Assembly: GCF_027257955.1 (NCBI RefSeq)
Contig: NZ_JANZNQ010000013.1
Location: 1 to 64,000 of the forward strand
Source of the DNA: Zhongshania aquatica
Lineage (GTDB): Bacteria; Pseudomonadota; Gammaproteobacteria; Pseudomonadales; Spongiibacteraceae
DNA length: 64,000 nt
Direction: 5' to 3'
Shown here: positions 46,601 to 54,350 of the stretch, piece after piece
How the letters are laid out: the number at the start of each line of letters is the position of its first letter
Position numbering within the stretch: position 1 is the stretch's first letter
Notes under the pieces: generated by a model
The model's database searches: none
Seen by the model: the letters and a program-made list of their open reading frames with translations, nothing else
What the model was told of the DNA's origin: nothing
Made by a program: the position numbers and the translations under genes

Positions 46601-46755
46601 AGTGGATCAATGAGGTGGTGGACGACAGCTACGACAATGCCGATGCCTGTAAAGGCAGCAGCAGTGGCGGCACTGAATCCCTATGTGCGCCTGACGAGAT
46701 ACCGCTGCTTGGCGGCCAATGTCTTCCACTTAGCTCAATATTCGGTGAGTTTTAG
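43657..46755 (+). CDS. Fusion of a parallel beta-helix lipoprotein and a diheme c-type cytochrome
   Basis: 1032 residues. A lipoprotein signal (lipobox LVGC, about Cys23) and a Ser/Thr/Gly linker lead to a right-handed parallel beta-helix domain (about 50-480, TIGR03805-like: repeated short strands such as GIYPVNSKNILVEDTESVGASDAGIY shortened motifs, many Asn). A second half (about 580-1000, TIGR03806/SO2930-like) holds two heme c sites, CQSCH (about 779) and CSHCH (about 890). As I recall, these families usually occur as two adjacent genes; here they are one frame. It should be anchored at the cell envelope facing the periplasm or outside. Reaction unknown; redox processing of a bound polymer or lipid is possible. 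Confidence 0.85.
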   Translation: MHTLNRELIKLTLIALIIALVGCGGSSSSSSSNSNTETETPDTGNPDTGNPDEVALGRTFVIQPGPDATNQMLLAMIEVKPKDVIEFAEGYFELTSGIQISGNEDILVKGQGKDKTVLSFKNSGSQEGFLATTVRGITVEDLTVLDSPGDAFKLQGVDHGTLRSVRAIWSSGRNTANEDTITAANYKTKLNVACTDPARHNPDNPNPLETDTTSPDYTVSKLSGRYGIYPVNSKNILVEDTESVGASDAGIYVGQTDNAIIRNSRAAYNVFGFEIENVRGGEYADNLSECNTGGFLVYDLDGLTRYGSRTRMYRNISRNNNTYNFAEPGSIVSNVPRGTGMLTMGYDKIDVFENTFENNGTAGIVHTSYKLFGVPGDRRLDLYSEGVHIWNNTFTDNGNDLPQPDFAAIIDTGGEQITSAFPMLVGLKMLAGAGQYRGAHIVWDGYEDEYNPDCGYPKDSKGQPIPADTEGKPISGNQYPNPSCRYNAYKFNDAGERKKPQWWYSCIDADNNFDSDSATFANFHGTEGLELLVNLPPGGPEDILDIITSLPSFPADTDLTPHLCEQTYGSNMPTLAPIVIPEFVASGNIDPAPPQSLIDQLCQANVADGKINADAYRVNCPRLDQYHLFSDPQDPTSLPNGLGVPYVLNTKLFSDYSTKYRVAYIPEGQQATYRDGGDSANATILFPVGTILAKTFSFTDEPKQTETPVETRLIIKRQTSGGQVYWEGLEYKWAVENGQKVARLLQQGAVVSASWDYHDVDSGEHYVGSTDGYTLPNANQCQSCHANDDAETGAAPIGPKARNLNRPFASESSLPSGTDAHPINGKNQLLYLCQNGLMKNCPSNLALDASTQYLTEVERNPKFNVPGDAGFAAGSDQDIEKRVRSYLEVNCSHCHNPRGLAQNTGFYLDVFRSVNDTFGICKGPTASGTEGRGGREYDIVPGSAIDSILPYRLGPEATTLAARMPPIARSTVHGTAFNLVTQWINEVVDDSYDNADACKGSSSGGTESLCAPDEIPLLGGQCLPLSSIFGEF

Positions 46756-46763
46756 GTAATTCA

Positions 46764-46797
46764 TTTGGACATACACCATAGTCGGTGTATGTCCAAA
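46764..46797. terminator. Perfect 14-bp hairpin between convergent genes
   Basis: TTTGGACATACACC (46764-46777) and its exact inverse (46784-46797) with a 6-base loop, nine bases after the fusion gene stop and five before the tpm stop. There is only a short T or A run at the base, but position and symmetry suit a bidirectional terminator. Confidence 0.65.
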
Positions 46798-46801
46798 CTG
46801 C

Positions 46802-47455
46802 TCACAGCAATGACACTTCCGTTTTGTTCAGCAACCACACCACCTCATTGGCAATCACACCGCCTTTTAACCCCCCTTCCAAACTCACACGCTCTAGGCA
46901 TTGCAGAGCATAAACTGCCTCATAATGATCACGCAGCTCAGCTTCGCCAATTGAAAACGGCGGTCCTTCCTGCAGATCTTGATTGTATTCAAAACAAATT
47001 ATGAGCTGCGGTGCCACGCCGGAGATTTCCATGAGCAAAGTGGTATAACTGCGCCTCATGCTCTCAGGCAAGGCCACCAATGCCGCGCGATCGTAAATAG
47101 CATCTACCTCGCAGACTAGCTCCGCCGACAGATCAAAAATATCGCCAACAAATATATCGATATACGGCGCCCGATAGCGACAAAGTTTGCCCAGTTCTGT
47201 CACATCAGGACACAACCCCAATTCCGCAAATAAGGCCTCTATCGCCAACTCACTAAGCTCGGCACCAACAACGTGGAAACCCTGCGCTAATAACCAAGCA
47301 ATATCCTTAGTCTTGCCACACAGGGGAATAAAAACCCGACTACCCACAGCCAAATTCAATTTAGAAAAATGCGCCTTAAGCAAGGGGTTTCCCTGCTCTT
47401 GGTGAAACCCAATCTCATTAGCGCCCCAGCGCTGGTGCCAAAACTCTGCATCCAT
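46802..47455 (-). CDS. tpm: Thiopurine S-methyltransferase
   Basis: 217 residues, the bacterial TPMT length. It begins MDAEFWHQRWGANEIGFHQ, with the SAM-binding IPLCGKTKDIAWLLAQG and GAELSELAIEALF segments and YDRAALVALPESMR. It methylates thiopurines and, in bacteria, selenium or tellurium compounds. It converges with the fusion gene. Confidence 0.95.
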   Translation of the reverse strand: MDAEFWHQRWGANEIGFHQEQGNPLLKAHFSKLNLAVGSRVFIPLCGKTKDIAWLLAQGFHVVGAELSELAIEALFAELGLCPDVTELGKLCRYRAPYIDIFVGDIFDLSAELVCEVDAIYDRAALVALPESMRRSYTTLLMEISGVAPQLIICFEYNQDLQEGPPFSIGEAELRDHYEAVYALQCLERVSLEGGLKGGVIANEVVWLLNKTEVSLL

Positions 47456-47587
47456 AAACAGCTCCTATGACCATTTAACGTATATCGGTAGCTGTGCTTG
47501 CGAGCATCACGGCTGACCGATAGCATACAAGTTAACATCGACTTGAAGTCAAGCGTCGCGATCACACTGCCAATACTAGGATCATCC

Positions 47588-47732
47588 ATGAACATCGCAG
47601 AGATTGCCAAGCGCTACGCTACGATACTACGAAGAAAAAGGCCTTATCCAATCCAGCGGCAGAAAGGGATTGCGACGACTTTTTAAAGCAGAGGTTTTAG
47701 ACCGGCTAGCGCTTATCTCATGGGCCGGTTAA
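47588..47732 (+). pseudogene. Frameshifted, truncated MerR-family regulator remnant
   Basis: ATG at 47588 opens MNIAEIAKRYATI, a MerR-type helix-turn-helix start. A +1 shift near 47625 continues YEEKGLIQSSGRKGLRRLF and LDRLALISWAG, then TAA at 47730-47732. Together they make the first half of a MerR DNA-binding domain; the recognition turn is shortened and the effector half is gone. The remainder of 47456-47893 shows no gene. Confidence 0.65.
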
Positions 47733-47893
47733 TACTAATCCGATTATCTCTGTTGTGGCTAATTCCGGTGCCCAAAGTTAACCATTGGCGACAAGGATGG
47801 TCGAATGGCGGGTTTATTTTAACGCAGCCAATCCACATAAAGAAAAATCACGTGGCCCCAATTACACGCCTCGCTAAAATCTTACTGGCAATA

Positions 47894-48400
47894 TCAAGCC
47901 CCGCTCGCCAAACATTTATCGCAGAGGCACGGCAACTCCAATTGTGAATTGAGAAGTTTATAGCCAGCGTCAGCCACTTGTAGATCTAGCTCCTCAATAA
48001 TCCGCTTAGATATCGCAATTTCTTTCACGGTTTGGCATTTTCTGCAAATCAAAAATTGCGGAACTTCATGTACATGACTACAGGCGATATGTGAACAAGC
48101 GACATATTTATTCGTCGAGCTAAGTTTGTGTACCAGTAGCTCAGACTCCAAATAATCCAAAATTCGATAAACTGACATTGTCGGCATCGAGGCTTCGGCA
48201 TCTTTATTATAGGCATCCGCCACCTCATAAGCCGACATCGGAGTGGTTGATAGCAGCAAGAGCTCTAAAATGCGTTTCCGCTTTTCAGTTAAACGACCAC
48301 CTGAGTGCGCGCAGATATCCTGTGCTTTACCCATAATGGTATTCAGTCGCGGCTGCTTCAAAGCTGTATCTCCAAATAAGGCTCGATGTATCGTAAGCAT
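47894..48400 (-). CDS. zur: Fur-family zinc uptake regulator (Zur)
   Basis: 168 residues (146 if the internal ATG at 48334 is used). It resembles E. coli Zur throughout: GRLTEKRKRILELLLLS, SAYEVADAYNK, TMSVYRILDYLESELLVHKLSSTNKYVAC, the structural-zinc Cys pairs FLICRKCQ and CLCDKC, and His/Cys in ACSHVHE. With zinc it represses uptake genes. It lies downstream of the AztD- and ZnuD-like genes on the same strand, which together with a candidate Zur box (52501-52523) supports zinc rather than iron specificity. Confidence 0.87.
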   Translation of the reverse strand: MLTIHRALFGDTALKQPRLNTIMGKAQDICAHSGGRLTEKRKRILELLLLSTTPMSAYEVADAYNKDAEASMPTMSVYRILDYLESELLVHKLSSTNKYVACSHIACSHVHEVPQFLICRKCQTVKEIAISKRIIEELDLQVADAGYKLLNSQLELPCLCDKCLASGA

Positions 48401-48522
48401 ACCTCACCGATGCAGCTATATTCTCTCAAAACCTGCGCAAAGACTAAATATGTGCGCTTAAATTACTTGAATGCCTCCCTTTGAAAATAGCTTTCCGCTG
48501 TCCTTGCATATTCACTCTGCAT

Positions 48523-48548
48523 AAAAAAAGCGGAAGCCAGGCTTCCGC
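48523..48548 (-). terminator. Rho-independent terminator of the AztD-like gene
   Basis: Perfect 8-bp stem GCGGAAGC/GCTTCCGC (48530-48537 and 48541-48548, 3-base loop). Read leftward it is followed by T7. It separates the AztD-like gene from zur. Confidence 0.9.
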
Positions 48549-48579
48549 AAATATCTGACAGAACTATAAACAGCACTCC

Positions 48580-49953
48580 TTAGTGATCATGTTCCTCTGC
48601 AATACCCAACCACGTAATCATGCTCGGCACATAATCCAGCTCAATCTCACCGCTAACCTCAAAGCTGTCTAAATCGACTATCACAATATGCTGCGAAATT
48701 GGATCTGAAATATAGACCGTATGGCCATTTTGAGAGAAGGTCATCGAGAAATTAGCCCCCTCTGGCATCTCGCCGAGATCAGCGCCAGTAATTTCTAAAC
48801 GTCCACTGTATTCCCAGTGGATATAATCCCCTTCTTGATGTGATGTTATTTGCGTCAGGTAGCCTTGATCATCCAAAATAACAAATTGCTCAGCCTCATA
48901 AGCAAAACCGCGCGCCACGGGCTTGGCATTGTCAAGTGGCTCCCAATCTATTAGCTCAAGCTCTCCCAAAGCGGGATCGATAACAAAAAACTGGCTGACA
49001 TCACCCGATGATGCAAGCCCAATAAACTGCTCGCTAGCCTCATGCCCCCAAATACTGCCGATACGCGCACCGTCGATAAGCGTGTCTGGATTGTCTAACT
49101 TTTGTGCGCTGTAATCGCCATTCTCGCCCTCAGCCGCAACTAACACACCGTCGCTGCAACCAAAAATGACATGGGTTTCGTTCTGAGCGGCACCGTGTAA
49201 ATCTGGGCAATTTACGTCGAGAGTTTGCTCCAATTCATAGCTTCCACTGTGTACGTGGTACACACCAACCTGATCGGGAAGGACGAAATTATTAGATGTA
49301 CTGTCTGCATCGTCGCGGCGAATAGTCGATAGCAGATGCTCACCCCTAGGCTCCGCCACCCCGTGCATCGGCATATCAAAATTAATTTCGGCCGGTATAC
49401 CCGCACCAGCGATTAGCTCGTCAGTTAAAACCTGAACCGAAGCATTGCTATTAGTTGCCGCATCGCCATCATAGAAAACTGCCACTTCGCCACCGTGGGA
49501 AACAAAGTGCGTCGGGCGGCTGCCAGAAACACTGTAGTTAATGAGCTTCGGCATAGAAGAATTTACATGAAAATGATCGTCATGTGGCTCTAGCCACAAA
49601 CCACCATCAATAAAGTTTACCTTATTGGCATTGCGATCGACCAAGGCCGCATAGCGATAGGCACCCGACGCGTAAACCGAATACGGCAAGGCAGACAAAG
49701 CGATCGATTTTATTAAGTCGTTATCATCCAGATCAAACACCTCTGCCTGAAGGTCAGCAGAATTAAGAACAAATAACCGCCCGCCGGCTTCACCGCTGCC
49801 ATGATCATAGTCGTCGTGGTCATCGCCGTCTGTAATAACAGGTTCTCTTTCTACAATTTTTGTGTCGCCACCGCCGCACGCGGTAAGTACCAGTATCGCA
49901 CTCATGGCCATAACCAAAGTCTGCAACTTAAACATTGTATTCTGTTGTTTCAT
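48580..49953 (-). CDS. AztD-like zinc metallochaperone lipoprotein
   Basis: 457 residues: a lipoprotein signal (lipobox LTAC, Cys26), an acidic/His linker with DGDDHDDYDHG, then a seven-bladed-propeller-like body of repeated strands (for example RLFVLNSADLQAEVFDL, HPTHFVSHGGEVAVF-like, IVIVDLDSFEVSGEIELDY), and a C-terminal EEHDH. It resembles AztD, the periplasmic zinc chaperone that feeds an ABC-type solute-binding protein. Transcribed after the ZnuD-like receptor, it probably accepts zinc crossing the outer membrane. The C-terminal His motif is a possible extra zinc site. Confidence 0.82.
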   Translation of the reverse strand: MKQQNTMFKLQTLVMAMSAILVLTACGGGDTKIVEREPVITDGDDHDDYDHGSGEAGGRLFVLNSADLQAEVFDLDDNDLIKSIALSALPYSVYASGAYRYAALVDRNANKVNFIDGGLWLEPHDDHFHVNSSMPKLINYSVSGSRPTHFVSHGGEVAVFYDGDAATNSNASVQVLTDELIAGAGIPAEINFDMPMHGVAEPRGEHLLSTIRRDDADSTSNNFVLPDQVGVYHVHSGSYELEQTLDVNCPDLHGAAQNETHVIFGCSDGVLVAAEGENGDYSAQKLDNPDTLIDGARIGSIWGHEASEQFIGLASSGDVSQFFVIDPALGELELIDWEPLDNAKPVARGFAYEAEQFVILDDQGYLTQITSHQEGDYIHWEYSGRLEITGADLGEMPEGANFSMTFSQNGHTVYISDPISQHIVIVDLDSFEVSGEIELDYVPSMITWLGIAEEHDH

Positions 49954-50007
49954 TTTTTCTTCCTTAAATTTTAAACGTTAATCGAGGGATATGCCGAGTC
50001 ACTAGCA

Positions 50008-52326
50008 CTAAAATGTGCCGCGAATACCGACTGTAAAATTTCGGCCAGGGCGCGGAGCAATATCTTTAATAAATGAGGTGTGAACGCGAGCCTCGGTATC
50101 ACTGAGGTTTTCCGCTTTAAGAAATAAAGTGACGTCTTGTGAGCCCACTGGCAGCAGATAGCTAACGGTGGCATCTAACATGTCATAGCCATCGGTGGTC
50201 GATTCTAAATCCGCCACATCACTCTGCTTGGCATAGCGAGTCCAACTTAGTGTTGCGTTTGCTCGTTCACCGCTATATTCCAAGTCCGCACCTACGCGCA
50301 GTGGTGGCGTTCGCGGCAGCGCAGTGCCACTTTTCAGTTCGGCATGCACATAGTCAGAGAACAAGGTTGTTTTCCAACGCTCGCTGAGTTTCCAGATTCC
50401 CTGTGCTTCAAAGCCGTATAATTCAGCGTCCGCATGGCTAAACAGATACACAGGAAGTTCATCGTCATGCCCGTCGTCTCCGCCGTGATCGTGGTCGTGG
50501 TCGTGCCCACTCTCAGCGAATAACCCCGTTGCACCTTGATAATAGTAATTATCAATTTGGTTATAAAAAATGTTTAAAATAACGCCGACATTACCTTCGT
50601 GCTTGCGAAAAGAAAGGTCGATATTGTTTGATGTTTCGAGGTCGAAATCTGAGTCACTCAAGGCAAAGTGCTGCTCGCCATTCTCTTCATGCAGTGCGAA
50701 CAATGCCCCCACCTCATAGGCACGCGTGCCGATATGAGGCCCAAACGATAATAACTCTGACGCCGATGGCGCACGCTGCGATCGTGAAACAGAAATGCCG
50801 ACGTTATAACCCGGCATAAAGTCCCAAACCGCACCCAGAGATACGCTAATTGGCGTAAAGTCATGATCTACTGCAAAAACGCGAGTCACTTCATCTTCAT
50901 GAGCGTGCTGGTCCTGCCCAACATCATGCCCATGTACCTCAATGCTCGGCAGTAACACTCTATCTGCGGTCACGGCAACATGTTCGATTCGCGCCCCCAT
51001 TTGCACCAACACATCACCAAAGTGGCGTTCTTCAATTAACGCCATGGCAACGGTTTCAGATTCTGAAGGTGGCGTAAAAGCCTCTTCACCTTCGGCCTCC
51101 AATTCACTATTTTTATAATGTAAATTTAAAGCCCCTTTCCAATGCCCCCACTCCTTGTGAAATAGATCAACGCGCAACTCTGAGCTTTTATTAAAGAACG
51201 TCGTACCTACCACACCGCCCTCAATTTCAGAGTGGGTGTAATCGGTGTATGAAGCTCGGGTGTGAATGGCATTTAGCCAAGACGAATCCAGATCTAATTC
51301 ACTTATAAATTGGTATCGATCCTGCTCTAAATCAGCGTACACGCTCTCTTCATGCCCTCCATGGCTATGGCCGGGAATGCCGTATTCTCGATCTAGGCGC
51401 CCCAGCGAAATTCCAACATAACCATTGTCCAGCAAATAACTTGTGCCGAAAGTGTAGCCACTAGAATCCTCCGCGCTGTTTACAACGGTCTTCTTTCCGT
51501 CCAGCGCGACCGGCACATCGTAATCATCAGACTCTCGACTAAAACCATCGACATAAAATGCAAAATTTTCAGTACCACTACTTACATTAAAAGACGCCAA
51601 GTTTTGCTTATCGACAGATTCACGACTTAATAAGATTTCACCACGGGTTTCAGAACTCATTGGCACACGGTTGTCCACCACATTCACAACGCCGCCAATC
51701 GCACCACTGCCGTAAAACAAGGTCGCGGGTCCTCGTAAAACTTCTAGCTGCTGGGCCGTTGATACTTCTGAGGCAACCGAATGGTCAGGTCCCACCCGCG
51801 ACACATCGCTCACATCCAAATTATTTTGAGTGATTAATACTCTCGGCCCACTTAATCCGCGAATGACCGGCGTGCTGGCAACTGAACCGTGAAAATTGCT
51901 GTTCACACCTGGCTGACGTCCCAAACTATCACCCAAGGTAGCGGCCTGCTGCATGCGCAATGAGTCACCGGTCAGCACCGTGACCGGTATGGCTGATTCA
52001 ATAACCGATCCGTGAACTGGCAAGCCAACGACATCGACTTGCTCGATAACGGTATTTGATAAAGTGACCACAATAGACCCGTCATCTTGCTCATGTAGAT
52101 GCAATACACGGTGGCTATATCCCGCTGCCATAACATGGATTTCATCACTATCGCCTGGCAGAGAAAATCGGCCTTGCGCATCACTTACAACAGCTTGAGC
52201 GGAGTTAAGGCCTTTGACTATTGCACCCGCAATAGGCGCGCCTCTGTCATTTACTACAACGCCATCTAAGGCATGTGCCTTCATCGAGGCCAGTGCCAAC
52301 AAACCAAGCAATAGCTTGTATTTCAT
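50008..52326 (-). CDS. znuD: TonB-dependent zinc receptor (ZnuD-like)
   Basis: 772 residues: a signal peptide (about 1-19), a carboxypeptidase-regulatory-like domain (about 20-95, GVVVNDRGAPIAGAIVKG), a plug (about 110-230, with GDSLGRQPGVNS and LEVLRGPATLFYGSGAIGGVVNV) and a barrel ending NFTVGIRGTF. Three surface loops are His-rich (GHSHGGHEE, HGHDVGQDQHAHEDE, GHDHDHDHGGDDGHDD), the mark of ZnuD zinc receptors. It sits 54 bases upstream of the AztD-like gene and downstream of a candidate Zur box. Confidence 0.92.
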   Translation of the reverse strand: MKYKLLLGLLALASMKAHALDGVVVNDRGAPIAGAIVKGLNSAQAVVSDAQGRFSLPGDSDEIHVMAAGYSHRVLHLHEQDDGSIVVTLSNTVIEQVDVVGLPVHGSVIESAIPVTVLTGDSLRMQQAATLGDSLGRQPGVNSNFHGSVASTPVIRGLSGPRVLITQNNLDVSDVSRVGPDHSVASEVSTAQQLEVLRGPATLFYGSGAIGGVVNVVDNRVPMSSETRGEILLSRESVDKQNLASFNVSSGTENFAFYVDGFSRESDDYDVPVALDGKKTVVNSAEDSSGYTFGTSYLLDNGYVGISLGRLDREYGIPGHSHGGHEESVYADLEQDRYQFISELDLDSSWLNAIHTRASYTDYTHSEIEGGVVGTTFFNKSSELRVDLFHKEWGHWKGALNLHYKNSELEAEGEEAFTPPSESETVAMALIEERHFGDVLVQMGARIEHVAVTADRVLLPSIEVHGHDVGQDQHAHEDEVTRVFAVDHDFTPISVSLGAVWDFMPGYNVGISVSRSQRAPSASELLSFGPHIGTRAYEVGALFALHEENGEQHFALSDSDFDLETSNNIDLSFRKHEGNVGVILNIFYNQIDNYYYQGATGLFAESGHDHDHDHGGDDGHDDELPVYLFSHADAELYGFEAQGIWKLSERWKTTLFSDYVHAELKSGTALPRTPPLRVGADLEYSGERANATLSWTRYAKQSDVADLESTTDGYDMLDATVSYLLPVGSQDVTLFLKAENLSDTEARVHTSFIKDIAPRPGRNFTVGIRGTF

Positions 52327-52500
52327 TTAACTCTCCAATAAAACGATTTCATTTTTTCAACACAAACCAGAACTGCACCCAAATTTATTTACGTGCAACA
52401 AGGACTCATTTCAGCTCAGTAGCAAAGCACCCGACACAGTTAAGGCACTTCAGTCATCAAGAGGGTCACGTAAATTGAGAGACGCCACATCAAGGATTAA

Positions 52501-52523
52501 GATATGATATACCATATCATTTA
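52501..52523 (-). promoter_or_regulatory. Candidate Zur box upstream of znuD
   Basis: A palindrome with arms ATGATAT (52504-52510) and ATATCAT (52514-52520) around ACC. Compared by eye with the E. coli Zur consensus as I remember it, about 18 of 22 positions agree. It lies about 175 bases before the znuD start, which is rather far, so the promoter should be checked. Confidence 0.55.
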
Positions 52524-52896
52524 TAAGTCAAAGCCCAAAAACAAATGCCCCAAACTCCCTTTGGCTCCGTGTAATAAACCGCCTCAATCAACTATCAGCC
52601 AATTCTTATGTCCTTTCGCCTTTATCGCCAAGATTGCAATACTGGCAATACCGCTATAACTAAGAGACAATCTAGCGCTGACGAACGAATAGCAAAACTG
52701 AAACGCCCGCTCAGCGTTATCGTGGATAGTCGATACTCAGCCGACGCGAAGTTGGAAAAGCCGTATAAGAATCCGCCTGTAATCTACTTGCCGCTAATAT
52801 CCGTACAAGCAGCAAAAATCATTATCTACAAGAATATGCCAAGCGACTCAGCGGCTCCCATGCGTAATTACGCCACACCTAACCTCGACAACCACT
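52524..52896. other. Stretch without a convincing gene
   Basis: No family-like coding, RNA gene or repeat was recognised. A 117-codon plus-strand frame (52608-52961) runs out of phase over the esterase signal peptide and reads like noise. Confidence 0.6.
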
Positions 52897-53724
52897 ATGA
52901 AACTACTCCTCATTGCCTTTGCCCTACTCTTCGTTTTAGCCTGCTCCACCGTAGGGTTTAATAAATCCGTAGACGTTCGCAAAATCGACAATATCGTTTT
53001 TAAGCAAATAGACACGACCGCCTTGGCCGGAGATATATATATTCCTGACATTGCGGGCCCCAAACCCGCAGTGATTGTGGTTCACGGCGGGGGCTGGACA
53101 AACCGCAGCGGAAAAATGGAAGGCATCAGCAAAAAACTCGCTCATAACGGCTTTGTGGTCTTCAACATTACCTACCGGCTCGCACCAGAAAGCAGGTACC
53201 CCGCGCAAGTGAACGATGTTTCCGACGCATTGGTGTGGCTATACAATCATGCCGATGAATACGAAATAGACCCAAGTAATATCAGCGGATGGGGCTATTC
53301 TGCTGGAGCACACTTAATATTGATGGCAGGTTTAGAACGAAAATCATCACCGCATTTACGCAGTATCGTTGCTGGGGGCACGCCCGCAGACCTCACCAGA
53401 TGGCCCAACTCACCGCTGGTTTTAAAACTCATTGGTGAACCGATGGTTAAAGCCGAGGCGCAATGGAAAGACGCCTCTCCGGTCAATCATGTTAGCCCGA
53501 ATTCACCGCCGGTATTTTTATACCACGGTCAATTTGACAAGCTAGTCGAACCGGAGCAAATGGCCTTAATGGCAAACGCCTTGAAAAAGGAAAACATTCC
53601 AGTGGAAACCTATACGGTTAATCTTCTTGGCCATATTCTGACTTATGCCATGGCCAGTGGAGCGGAGCGGAGCGGAATAGAATTTATTCGGAGCCATGAG
53701 GTGAGAGACGCAAAAATCCACTAG
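52897..53724 (+). CDS. Alpha/beta hydrolase (esterase) lipoprotein
   Basis: 275 residues: a lipoprotein leader with lipobox VLAC (Cys16), then a hormone-sensitive-lipase-like fold with oxyanion motif VHGGGW, nucleophile Ser in GYSAGAHL (about 145), Asp in HGQFDKL (about 214) and His in LLGHILTY (about 246). It should act at the membrane, facing the periplasm, on ester substrates. The C-terminal codons include three tandem GAGCG units (53660-53674). Confidence 0.88.
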   Translation: MKLLLIAFALLFVLACSTVGFNKSVDVRKIDNIVFKQIDTTALAGDIYIPDIAGPKPAVIVVHGGGWTNRSGKMEGISKKLAHNGFVVFNITYRLAPESRYPAQVNDVSDALVWLYNHADEYEIDPSNISGWGYSAGAHLILMAGLERKSSPHLRSIVAGGTPADLTRWPNSPLVLKLIGEPMVKAEAQWKDASPVNHVSPNSPPVFLYHGQFDKLVEPEQMALMANALKKENIPVETYTVNLLGHILTYAMASGAERSGIEFIRSHEVRDAKIH

Positions 53725-53804
53725 ATGCTAGTACGGGCTTAGCGTGTGGGCTGAAGCGATTTGTAAAGCCCACTAACCAAATGCGACGCGATCAATTTGT
53801 GCAC

Positions 53805-54224
53805 CTATACCGCCTTAACTAACTTCCGCATCTCAATCATTAGTCGATGACAACTCTCACCGGACATATGGTAGGGGATAAATTCGTCGGCACCCGAAAA
53901 CCTTCGATAAAGCAATCTAGTATCAGCTGTTTCTGGAAGATAACCCATTTCCCACCGTGGAAAATCACGCTCGACAATCTCCTTATATTCAAGAATCAAC
54001 GGTGTGCCATGCCGATCATCGTTGAGTATTTTATGGTATATCTGATTAATAGAACTCCGCGATCCCTCTAGGCATTGCAGAAAATAATTCTGATTAAAAT
54101 ACAGTAAACCAGATACTGATTTAGCTAAATTATTTCGCCTCGACGCCGTCAAAATATTCTCGACATCTTCCGGCTTAAAATTATCTGATGGGTGACTGGT
54201 ATAAATCAATCGAGCCAAATACAT
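53805..54224 (-). CDS. BLUF-domain blue-light photoreceptor
   Basis: 139 residues, a stand-alone BLUF domain binding FAD. The photoactive residues fit the family spacing: Tyr8, Asn32 and Gln50 (in NYFLQCLEG), 24 and 18 residues apart as in AppA. The segment RWEMGYLPE and a short C-terminal helical cap follow. Light rewires hydrogen bonds around flavin; the output partner is not encoded next to it. Start ATG with GGAGG upstream. Confidence 0.95.
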   Translation of the reverse strand: MYLARLIYTSHPSDNFKPEDVENILTASRRNNLAKSVSGLLYFNQNYFLQCLEGSRSSINQIYHKILNDDRHGTPLILEYKEIVERDFPRWEMGYLPETADTRLLYRRFSGADEFIPYHMSGESCHRLMIEMRKLVKAV

Positions 54225-54350
54225 TGGGCGCGCCTCCGAAGCTAGATTCGTATATTACGAACTATGAAGACCTTATGGATGTCGCGGGATATACCTAGCT
54301 CCCACAGGTAGAACTACCTACACGTAATTTCCATTAAATGACCGCTCATA

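Noticed and set aside
52608-52961. A 117-codon plus-strand frame upstream of the esterase
   Set aside because: Composition is not protein-like, it overlaps the esterase signal peptide out of phase and has no family resemblance.
53660-53675. Three tandem GAGCG units near the end of the esterase gene, as a possible phase-variable tract
   Set aside because: Three copies are too few for frequent slippage, and the reading frame there matches the expected protein end.
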